Below are positions 34,801 to 46,800 of a stretch of DNA of 64,000 nucleotides, piece after piece; within the stretch, counting starts at the first letter, position 1; every line of letters starts with the position of its first letter. The DNA comes from Hippopus hippopus (taxonomy: Eukaryota > Mollusca > Bivalvia > Cardiida > Cardiidae): positions 56,883,063 to 56,947,062 of the forward strand of contig OX328097.1 in NCBI GenBank assembly GCA_946811185.2, written 5' to 3'. A program made the position numbers and the translations under genes. The notes under the pieces are model-generated. The model worked only from the letters and a program-made list of their open reading frames with translations, had not been told where the DNA came from and did not search any database.

Positions 34801-37800
34801 TGAATTATTTGGTATGGCGCTTTATATTGTGGACCTCCACCAGGATTCAAATAATTATAGCTTTGCGATCAAAATTGGCTTTGCCCATGGATCACAACTT
34901 TCTCGTAGGATTAGATAGAAAAGTGTTTGCATGTCCTTGTGTTTGAAATCAATTTGCAGAATATTGTAATGTTTGGCTTGTAGTGTTTTTACTTAATAGC
35001 CAGTGGAGCGATACAGGGCCATCATGGCCCTCTTGTTTTTAAAACGTCTTCTTCTCTGAAACTACCCATCCAATTTTGATGAAACTTCACAGAAATGATC
35101 CTGCCATGGTCCTCTTCAGAATTTCTTGAAAGAATTTAATTCCTTCAAAAACTCTGGTTGCCATGGCAACAAAACTGAAAAATTTGAAAATCTTCTTGTC
35201 TGAAACCGTAAGGCCAAGGGCTACCAAATTTGGCATGTAGCTTTATCTAGTGGACCTCTACCAAGTTTCTTCAATTTATAGCCCTGGGGTCAAAATTGGC
35301 CCCGCCCCGGGGGTTACAAGTTATACATGGGCTTATTTAGGGAGAACTTTAAAATTCCTCTTCTACCTAGCCATAGGGCCTAGAGCTACCAAATTTGGCA
35401 TGTAGCTTTATCTAGTGGACCTCTGCCAAGATTGTTCAAATTATAGCCCTGGGGTCAAATTAGGCCCTGCACGGGGGTAACAAGTTTTACATGGGCTTAT
35501 ATAACAAGTTTTACATGGGCTTATATAGGGAGAACTTTAAAATTCTTCTTTGACCTAGCCATGGGGCCTAGGGCGACCAAATTTGGCATGTAGCTTTATC
35601 TAGTGGACATGTACCAAGGGTGTCCAAATTATAGCCGAGGGTCAAATTTGACTTCGCTCCGGGGGGTAACATGTTTTACATGGGCGGGCTTATATAGGAA
35701 AATCTTTCACATCTAGCTATAAGGGCTAGGGCTATCAAATTTTGCATTTAGCTTTATCTAGGGGGTCTCTATCAAGGGTGCCCAAATTGAGAAAAATTTG
35801 AAAATCTTCTTGTTTATAACATTCAAGAACTGAATTATTTGGTATGGAGCTTTATATTGTGGACCTCCACCAGGATTCAAATAATTATAGCTTTGCGATC
35901 AAAATTGGCTTTGCCCATGGATCACAACTTTCTCGTAGGATTAGATAGAAAAATGTTTGCATGTCCTCGTGTTTGAAATCAATTTGCTGAATATTGTAAT
36001 GTTTGGCTTGTAGTGTTTTTACTTAATAGCCAGTGGAGCGATACAGGGCCATCATGGCCCTCTTGTTAAAAAGACTCATTCAAAGAACTATGCCAGAGAA
36101 TATTGAGGCTGCAACCTACCCTTCAACTATAGTCCAGTGTGATAATATTCGATCCAGTTTGTTCCTGTCTCATAGAGGTCCAACAAAGTAATTATTATTG
36201 CTATATTTCTCACTCTCATTCCTCAAGTTAAGATCTTCATAATCCTGAGTATAAGTAACCCTTAGTTGAAAGATTAAGGAAAACGCTGAATAAAAAGAAG
36301 TTAATGCTCAAAACCAGCATTTTCTTCTTTTTCTCACAAAGTTTTCTACCATATGCAATACAAACCATATAATTTATTGTCAGCATATTGCTTTCAACTT
36401 GGACCAGTCCTTAATTTTGTTATCAGGTATAAATAATCTTTTATCTGCTTGGCTATATAGATAACAAACCTTCTTAACCCTGTCTAAGCTGTTATCCAAA
36501 ACAACAATTTTCTGTAATACCTATTGTGAATTGATTCACTCATATGACATATCTGTGACCAATACCATTTAGCGGGGGCATCCGTGTCTCTGACACACCT
36601 ATTTCTAGTTTTTTTTTGGATTCGATGCAAAATGGCCGACTGGGAGCGATTTTAAGTTAAGCGGTCGAGTAAACTTTTCATGTTTTGAGTCTTATCTTGA
36701 AAACTTTTTATATGGAACTTGTCACATCTATCAACCACCATTTGGAAATGCAGGACAAAAACTTTCACCCAGATTGACCATGCAACACCACAGTTATATA
36801 TGCTTTTTTAATGCCGTGTCATGGAAAAAGGGGGCTTGGTGTATATTTTCATCATGGACCAGTATCTCTTTACAGGACAAAATGTTATGAAACCTCACTT
36901 TTTAGCTCACCTGAGCACAAAGTGCTCAAGGTGAGCTTTTGTGATCGTGCTGTGTCCATTGTGCGTAGTGCATTGTCTGTCGTCAACCTTTACCTTGTGT
37001 ACGCTCTAGAGGCCACATTTTCAGTCTGATACTCATGAAACTTGGTCAGAATGTTTGTCTTGATAATATCTTGGACGAGTTTGAAAATGGGTCATGTCGG
37101 GTCAAAAAGTAGGTCACTAGGTCAAATCTTAGAAAAACCTTGTGTACGCTCTAGAAGCCACATTTTCTGTCCAAAACTATTGGAAGTTGGTCAGAATCTT
37201 CGTCTTGATGATACCTCAGATGAGTTTGAAAATGGGTCATGTCAGGTCAAAAACTAGGTCACTAGGTCAAATCTTAGAAAAACCCTGTGTACGCTCTAGA
37301 AGCCACATTTTCTGTACAAAACTCTTGAGAGTTGGTCAGAATGTTTGTCTTGATGATACCTCAGACGAGTTTGCAAAAGGGTCAGATCGGGTCAAAAACT
37401 AGGTCACTAGGTCAAATCTTAGAAAAACTTCGTGTACGCTCTAGAGGCCACATTTTCAGTCCAAAAACCTTGAAAATTGGTCAAAATGTTTGTCTTGGTG
37501 ATACCTTGAATGAGTTTGAAAATGGGTCATGATGGGTCAAAAACTAGGTCACTAGGTCAAATCTTAGAAAAACCTTGTGTACGCTCTAGAAGCCACATTT
37601 TCTGTCCAAAATTCTTGAAAGTTAGTTAGAATGCTTGCCTTGATGATATCTTAGACAAGTTCAAAAACGGGTCATGTTAGGTAAAAAACTAGGTCACTAG
37701 GTCATATCTTAGAAAAACCTTGTGTAGGCTCTAGAGGCCACATTTTCAGCCCAAAACTCTTGAAAGTTGGTCAGAATATTTGTCTTGATTATATCTTGGA

Positions 37801-40800
37801 TGAGTTTGAAAATGGGTCATGTCAGGTCAAAATCTGGGTCACTAGGTCAGATCTTAGAAAACCTTGTGTATGCTCTAGAGGCCACATTTTCAATCCTATA
37901 CTTATGAAACTTGGTCAGAATGTTTGTCTTGATGATTTCTTTGACCAGTTTGCAAGTGGATCATTTTGGGTCAATAACTAGGTCACTGAGTCAAATCTTC
38001 AAAAAAATCTTTTCAGTCAAATACTCATGAAAATCTTGGTAGAATGTTTGTCATAATATCTCAAAAGAGATTGAAAATGGGTCATGTTTGGTCAAAAGAC
38101 TCAGGTGAGCGATTCAGGGCCATCATGGCCCTCTAGTTTATCGTTTATCACAAGCCACAGACAACAGTTATTTGTTTTTATTTCATGAAATGCCATGTCA
38201 TGAAGAAAGGGGGCTAAATGTATAATTTCATCATGGACCAATGACCATCTGTTCGTCCATTTTTCGGACAGATATCTTCTAAATCCTAGACAAAAACTGA
38301 TGGAAATTCATACAGGTGTTGCTTATGATGTTCTCCGATATTGATTTTTTTTTTGCTTTTTTGATATTCAATATGGTGTCATAGAAAAAGGGGGCTTCAT
38401 GTATATTTCCATTATGGATCAATATCTCTTTAACTCAAAATCCATAAAAAATCCTTGAAAAAAATTGATGATACTTCATCAGGGCTCGACATTAACGGTT
38501 GTCTGGTGGATTTTGGCAAGTGAAAAGTTGCCTCGGACAACTAAATTTTAAATCTGGTTGCCCGATTGGACAAGTGCATTTTAAAATTCAATTTGAGGTG
38601 AAAAAAATAATTTCCGAATGCATAATTTGAGTGTTGACGACGGAATTCCAGAATAGTGTCATTTTGACAGCTGGCTTCACTTGCCGATTTTATCTATACC
38701 TTAAAGAAATAACTTGGTAACATACTGCATATTAAGTCCCGCCCACTTAATCACAAAACCATGCAAAAATGACTCCGCCTATCTCATTAGACCAGAATAT
38801 GTCGATTACTATAGTCTTAAGGAGGTTGGTAAATAGCAAAGTGGTTCCACCTGATTTGATAGCATTTTCGTCGGTGTTCGAAATGTTCCACTTGTATTAA
38901 ACTTTCATTAACTATTACTTGTAAAATGAAATTATGTACCCAACTAACCGTAAATTAATAAATGGACATTTATTTTAATATTTCATTTAATCGAATTTGA
39001 AAACTATTTCAACAGAATAGAGTAAACGTGTCAAGCAAAGTTGAAATTATTTGATTAATATATATTGTGCACTTAGGAGTTGAACCATTCACTTCAAAAT
39101 GCAGACGCTTCTAGAGAAGTTTGGCTTCATGTCGTCCGCCGATTCCACGACAGAAAAGACTAAAAAGGCGAGCCAAACACAAGAAAAGTATGAAAAAAAT
39201 ACCAGAAAAAGAAAATTTGTACACAGCTGGTTGGACCAGTTTTCATAGCTGCGATACTGTGAGTCTGAAGTCTATGTATACCAGTTTCTAGTGCAGTGTG
39301 TGAACGTGGGTTTTCAGGCATGGCAAGAATAAAATCAGATTGGCGAGCTAGTCCTAGCCCTGAAATACTGGATTATTTAATGGCTATATCCATACATGGA
39401 CCGCAAGTTGATTCATATAATTGTGAAAGAGCTTTGAATGTGTGGTTTCAGAGTGAGAGAGCTAAACGGTCACAGTTCAGTGACTAAAGAAGAATGGAAA
39501 AAACAATTGAGGAGGTTATAAGAAAAATAAAAGCAGCAATCTGAAAACATATTTTGAGTAGTTTCTTTTTTACCCCGGAATTCCCATCATATAATAGGAC
39601 AAGTGAAAACCTGGTAAGGACAAGTGGTTTTGCAAGGTACTTGGCCGACTGATCCAGTAAATCAAAAAGTTAATGTTGAGCCCTGTTCATACGTGTGATC
39701 CTTATGATAGTCCGCCAATATCATTCTTTTACCTTTTTTCAGTAAATGTCGTGTCATGGAAAAAGGGGGCTTGATGTATATTTTCATTATGGACTAATAT
39801 CTCTTTGACTACAGGCCAAAATGTAATTAAACTTCATCTTTATGAAGCCACAGACAATAGTTATTTGTTTTTATTTCATGAAATGCCATGTCATGAAAAA
39901 ACGGGGCTAAATGTATAATTTCATCATGGACCAATGACCATCTGTTCGTCCGTCTTTCCGGACAGATATCTTCTAAAATTCTAGACAAATACTTATACAC
40001 ATTCATACACATGTTCCTTATGATGTCTGCTGATATTTATTTATTTATTTTTTTTTTCATTTTTGATATAATACAGTGTCATAGAAAAAGGGGGCTTCAT
40101 GTATATTTCCATTATGGATCAGTATCTCTTTAACTCAAAGTCCTTGACGAAAATTTATGAAACCTTACACGTGTGTTCCTTATGATAGTCAGCCAGTATT
40201 GTTATTTTAGCTTTTTTGATTAAATATTGTGTCATGGAAAAAGGGGAATGGGTGTACTTTTCCATTATGGACAATATCTTAAACTACTGGACAAAATGTT
40301 ATAAAACTTCATATTTATATTATTTATCACAAGCCACAGACAATAGTTATTTGTTTTTATTTCATGAAATGCCATGTCATGAAAAAAGGGGGCTAAATGT
40401 ATAATTTCATTATGGACCAGTAACAGTCAGTTCGCCCATCCGTCCGCCAGGACAGATATCTTCTAAAGTCCTTGACGAACACTGATGAAACTTCATGCAT
40501 GTCTTCCTTAGGATAGTCCATTGATACATTTTTCTTCTATATATTAATGACATGTCATGGAAAAAGGGGGCTTGATGTATATTTTCATTATTTGTTTTCA
40601 TATAATGAAATGCCATGTTATGGATAAAGGGGACTTAATGTATAATCTCATTATGGACCGCTTATAAACTTTTTTATTTAATGAAATGCTGTGCCATGGA
40701 AAAAAGGGGCTTAATGTGTAATTTTATCATGGACCATTAACAAGAAGGCCACATGTACATGCAAAACACAACAATACCTCTAATATGTTTGTATCAAAAA

Positions 40801-43800
40801 AGGTGTTTTTCGGTGGGTGATATCATTTCAAAGAAATTGCTTATTTATATTATTTTATTACACTTTGATAAACATTGTCATTTTATATCATTGAAACAAG
40901 ATAGTTACTTTGTCCTGACAAACATTGATTTATACTGTCATGTCCATTATTGACGCTCCCAGTTTAATTGACAATCTCCAAGCTTTTTCGTTACTGAAAA
41001 TGGGCTTATCACAAGGCCAATCGATCGATTAAGTTAAGATAAATCAGCTGGAATAAACTAATGGCATGTAGATAATCCTATTAACTTCACAAATCATTAT
41101 CAATAACACCTGACTATCCGAATATATATACGCTTCTGATAACATAATAAACTTTTGGAAACCCAAATTTTGTTAAGTAACTTAAAAACTGTAAGAAAGT
41201 GAAAGTATAGAAGACCAGTGTCCCATATTAATCATGAACCCTATTTAATCTCTAAATGAATCATGATCAGCGATAAAATCAATATCAAATACAGTGAGGT
41301 TTTCAAAAGGCAATCATTCATTGTTGGTACTGACTAAAACGCGGATGGTAATGTTATCATTGCCCTTGGAAAATTTACAACACTTTACTTTTATTAATCA
41401 CCAACCCCCTTTCAGAAAATGGAATGCTTCCAGGGAGCTGTACAAAAGAGACAGTACGGTAGATGTGTTTTGACTTATTTTACATGGCAAGTCTGCAAGA
41501 TATCTGAAGTCTACAAAAGTGTAAACTTACTAAACTGAACCTGGTCGTTCAGTTAGTAACATACAGGGGTTGAAACACATGGTTTGAATCCCCAGCTCAG
41601 CCAAATTTTTTACGAGGATTGATGATGGTCATTGAAAACAATGTTTAACGTGGGAATGTAGCAAATGACTTAGAAAGAATGCTGGACGTAGTACTGGTGA
41701 AAGAAACTCCGTCGAAGCATGGATTAGTGCACTGGTAGCATTCAAGACCAAATAAACAAAATGAACAAATTTAATAACTGTTGTTGAAAAAAAAACAAAA
41801 AAACAATCTTCTTTGCTGGTAAATAGATTCAGGCGACAACATGAACAGCTGCGACAAGTCATTGTTAGAGTACTGAGACCTGTACAGACAACCAAAAAGA
41901 GAGGTGGAACACCACTAGAGGAGACAGCTCCAAAAATTGAACCAGTGGTGGATGAAGCAGCAGATGCTAATGCTATTGAGGTCAGTAAAGACTATGCACA
42001 AAAAGATGGGTATTGTCATAGTTGTAAAACCTTTAACTCTACAAATATATACTCTAAACATCCCTGCAAATGAAAACCTTGGAATAAAATTTGGGGAAAG
42101 GAGTAATTGCTTAAAGTGACAATTTGTCCTTTTTCTATAACAACTGGCTGTCCGTTATAACCAATGATAAATTTTGGAAGGTCAGTAAAAAGCCTGAATA
42201 ATAATGCTTAAATTTGGTCAACTATGATATTGAAAGAAAACCTGATTTTTTTTAATATTTAGGAGTTCTTTGTGACTCAATAATTAAGTGTTTGGACCTG
42301 TAGGCTGATGCTTGTTTTATTCCCTCTGGCAACATGGGGATGCTCATAGGGAAGGCAAAACAAAGCCCTAGCTAATCAATCCCCTCCCACATGACAAATT
42401 TTAGACTTATCCCAAATTCGCAACAACTGTAGACAACAAATTCAAAGTAGGTACAAGTGAGCCGAAGTTCTCTGATGGGATAGAAAACATGGTAAAAGGA
42501 GACAATGCTGGCACCAGCATTATCTCCTTTTCCCACAATGCTTTCAATCGCTTTCTCCCACAGAGTCATTAAAACTTGGGATTGTTTGGTAAAGGATTGA
42601 GTGAGCTGGTGGTTCAAATGTCTGGAAAATGTTAAAAGTAGCATAAAATCCCCTGCAAATAATCCCATAAGGCCTGGTGAGCCTGGTAGCATTGAGCATG
42701 ATGGAATATTGTTGGAATGTGCTGCAAATATTTTTCAGGAGGTGAACCTTGCATATGAGAATGTGAAAGAAGTAGATGGTTTAGATGTGTCCAAGGAAGG
42801 TTCAGATGCATGGGAAGCAGCCATTAAGAGGTAATTCGTTAATTTGAATTATAAGAATTGATACTTAAGTATTTAACTGTAAGAGAGCCTACCACAGATG
42901 TAGATTGCTGACAGGTCAAGATTGAACTGCACAGATTTACTTTTGATGACATATCAAGGTCATGTTGCAAGGAACTGTATGACATTTGTGAGATGTTGCA
43001 AAGAACTATATGACATTTGTGAGATACTCCTATCAAAACACTTTAATTGGCAATGGACAAGCTTTTCTTTCTTTTGAATATTTGAAACTTTCGTTTTTGA
43101 GTGCAATAATGTTAAACTGGAGTATTGTGATATTAGTTTGTACTGACAAAATCTTATCAGGATCATAGTGCATTCGAAACATTTTTGAATGTTGACCTAC
43201 ATAGTGTAAATTTTCTTGATTTATGGCCCTTTGCATGCATGTTCCTTGTTTTGAATATGGCAGGAAGGCCGTTCATTTAATTTTATCATCAGGCTCCTAC
43301 AGGGCGCATTATCAATCTCATTCAAATTTTGTTTACATCAACCTTTTGAAGTATTCTCCCTTGACGGAAACACTTTTTTTTCAAGTCTATAAATCCATTC
43401 TTCAAAGGCAGAGAAGTAGGCCTTTTTAGGTGTACCCTTGAGACACTGGTAAATTACACTACCAAGTGCTTTTCGGGATTCATACCAACAACAAGAGGAG
43501 GTTTTCTTTAGTAAAGGAAATAGGAAAAAGTCTTGGGGACTAAGGTCTGGCAAATAAAGCGGATGAGGGAGCTGAACTACCTTTTCGTCTTCCAGGAAGC
43601 CTTGGACAAGAACACGCTTGTGAGCAGATGCGTTGTCATGGATATGACACAAACTTCTCAAACCTTGTTTCTGTTTTCATTTTGCATACAACAATATAAC
43701 AGTGCATATGACTGAACCAACTTGAACTTGCAAAAAGTTTTGAAGTAATGAACAAATTAGAAGGAAATTTCATATCTATCCAAGAAAATCATCCCCTTTG

Positions 43801-46800
43801 AAATCAAAGCAGTTTGCAACTTGCTCCTTACATCCATGTGGTATGGTGGGCCATTAGTGACACAATTAAATGGACAGCCCTCGTACTGAATTTGAAACTT
43901 GGGGGATGTAAATGTTTTTATTGTCTTTCTGTCAGGTATGATGAAAGAATTGATCGTGTAGAAACCAGGATTACTGCTCGACTGAGGGATCAGTTGGGAA
44001 CTGCCAAAAATGCCAACGAAATGTTTCGGATTTTTTCACGTTTCAATGCCCTGTTTGTGAGACCTCACATTCGTGGGGCCATCAGAGAGTACCAGACACA
44101 GTTAATGCAAAGAGTGAAAGATGATATAGAATCACTGCATGAGAAATTTAAAGTAAGATGTTTTGACTTCATTTATGATTAAAACCAATTCTTTTTTTTT
44201 CCTTTTTTTATCTTTCTATGTCGAATCAAGAAAGAACTGTAAGTATGACAATTAGGCTTTCTGAGTTAGAAATTTTTGCTGTTTCTTCAAGCCTTTACCA
44301 CACAACAAAATTTTGGACCGAACCAAACTGAAAGCATTTGAAGTCAACAATTTAATTGTAGCTCAAATGGTGATTTCTGTCTTTGATACGGTAGAAAACA
44401 TTGTGGGAAAAGGAGAAAATGCTGGTTACCAGCATTTTCTCCTTTTCCCACAATGTTTTCAAAAGCCTTCCTTCCAAGAGTCGTGAAAACCAGGGATTGT
44501 TTGGTAAAGGGTTAAATGAAAGTGAGAGGAATGACTAAGTTTGCTGTCTTTAGAATTACATGTTTGTGTGGTAACCCGCTTTTCATACCAACTGGTAAAG
44601 AGAGGATATGAGATTGTTCTATGAACTTTAAAAATGGAATGCTTAACTCTTTTTTGCAAATGACAAAATTTCAGACGTGTTGACTTGACGGGATTTGCAG
44701 ATGATAAATTCCATTTTGCTTAAATAGTATATCTAGGAAAGGATAGAAAACATGGTAGGAAAATGAAAAAAAAGCTAGTTACCAGCATTTTGTCCTTTTC
44801 TGGCAATATTTTCAACAGGGTTCTTCGTCAGGGTTGTGAAAACACAGGATTGTTTGGTAAAGTGTTAAGTAATTTACTTGAACAAGGGCAGATAAGAACA
44901 CATAATTTCTTAACTTGGTATTTGAAAGGTACTCTTTTTTGAGTACCTTGTGTTAATATAATGGATGTGCTGCTCTATAGTCATGTATTCATTTCTAACA
45001 GGTGCAGTATCCTCAGAGTAAGACCTGTAGAATGAGCAAAGCCAGAGACTTTCCCTCTGTGTCAGGCAGTATTATCTTTGCCAGACAGGTAATTGAGCAA
45101 CCATTGGATTGCTATCTTAGTGCATTCTCTTTAATTCAAAAGAGAGGCTAAACTGATGCAACTTCAAAGCTAATTTGGTGTTCTGACAGAATAAGTTATG
45201 CACTAAGACCCATGTATGTGTACATTTCATTTATGTTATACTTGGATGTATTATTGAAGCTTTCTTGCCTTTAGGTGGGCTTCAATTTGTTTTTTTTTAC
45301 TGGTCAAGGAAGCTCAGTCAGGACCATGGAGAGCTATTAATGCAGGGCTTGTATGATCAAATCCCAGGTCTGCTAAGCTCTTGTCAGGTTGATGACTTTC
45401 ACTATAACTGGATTTAGTCTTCTTTCTCTGCTGAACAATGTATATTGGAAAAAGCAGCCTGTAGCTTGGAAAGCGACTGCTAGTTGAACACATGAAATAG
45501 GTACACTTGTGTTCTAAATCTGCAGAAAAAGTCTCAGTCTCTCTCTCTCTCTCTCTCTCTTCCATTCTTCCATTTTCTGCCACCAGCCTAAAATCATTAA
45601 AATGTTTAGTTGTGAGATAGAAATGATTCTATTTATAGTTACATATACATAGCCTGCTATGTGATCTTTGTAACATGACATTTTGACCAAAGTGAATGTG
45701 CCGAGCCCAAGTAGCTCAGTCGGTAGCGTGCAGGACTTGAGAACAGGGGGTCGTGGGTTCGATCCCTGGCTCGGCCAATTTCTTTCCGAGGATTGATGAT
45801 AGTCATTGCGACAGGATTCATTCCTCTCCCACCGCTGACCATTGTTTTGACGATGGTTATGTGGGAAAGCAGCCAGTGGCTTGCGGAGTACTGGTAAAAG
45901 AGACTCCAGGAAAGCATTGATAGGTGCACTGGCCGCTGCGATATAACTGAAATAATGTTGAAAATGGCGTTAAACACCATACAATCAATCAATCAATCAA
46001 CCAAAGTGAATGTCAAAGTGATTCTTTGAAAAAAATAAATTACTACTGTTTTTATTACAGATTGAGAGACAACTGACTGCATATTTGCGCAGAGTAGAGG
46101 ATGTGCTTGGGAAAGGCTGGGAAAGTCATGTTGAAGGTCAAAAGCTGAAAGCAGATGGAGACAGCTTTAGAAATAAACTGAACACACAAGAGCTGTTTGA
46201 AGACTGGTCGAGAAAGGTTAGAGAAATTTTCTAATCACCTTGAATAAGTCCTCACCTGAGAAGATTGGAAATACATACAGCTTAACTCTTTTCCGCAGGA
46301 CAAAATTTTGGAGTAGACCATGTTTAATGCATTTGCAGAGGACAAATTAAGTATTGCTAAAATGATGACTGCTGTCTTTGATAGAGTAGAAAACATTGTG
46401 GGAAAAGGAGAAAATGCTGGTTACCAGCATTTTCTCCTTTTTCCACAGTGTTTTCATAAAAAGCTTTCTCTTAGAGTAGTTAAAAGTTGGGATTGTTTGG
46501 TAAAGGTTTAACTCTTTACCAAATAACAAAATTTTAGACTTGTCCAAGTTGAAAGTAATTGCAGTCCACAAATTGACTATAGCTCAAACATGATTTCTCC
46601 CCCCCCCCCCCTTTTTTTTTTTTTTTTTTGAATGGGGAAAATTGTAGAAAAGGAGATTTTGTTGTATTCAGTATTTTCTCCTTCTTGTCATACTTATGCA
46701 GTGGATATCCATTGAAATAGATATGCCACTAAAGATCAGTTTGTTTACTCTATACTATACACCTCTAAGATTTAAACAACCCTGAGAAAGAAAGCTTTTG

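Larger units (their letters stand above)
38480..39685 (+). mobile_element. hAT element, 1,206 bp, internally deleted, TTCAT target duplication
   Basis: Termini CAGGGCTCGACATTAACGG and TTAATGTTGAGCCCTG are inverted, with one mismatch in 17. The flanks are TTCAT (38475-38479) and TTCAT (39686-39690), a perfect 5-bp duplication, shorter than the classic hAT 8 bp but known for some hAT lineages. Between them lie only the first and last pieces of a transposase, so it cannot move by itself. Confidence 0.88.
36800..40745 (+). repeat. array of 'TGTCATGGAAAAAGGGGGCTT' repeats, interrupted by A3 and a hAT
   Basis: About eleven diverged units (near 36812, 38195, 38373, 39752, 39888, 40079, 40232, 40373, 40552, 40612 and 40693). 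Each has TGTCATGGAAAAAGGGGGCTT, then ATGTATATTTTCATTATGGACCA, a TCTTTAACT...CTTGACAAAAA block and CTTATGATAGTC. Unit length varies from 60 to 180 bp. Class unknown; termini not identified. Confidence 0.75.
32009..41826 (+). other. intron 6
   Basis: 9.8 kb of nested mobile DNA. Helentron-like left end (32053), family E element (32206-36609) carrying a family B complex (32843-36067), an array of ~150-180-bp repeats (36800-40745) interrupted by element A3 and by a hAT, and a SINE (41540-41785). 40746-41540 is unrecognised. Confidence 0.85.
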
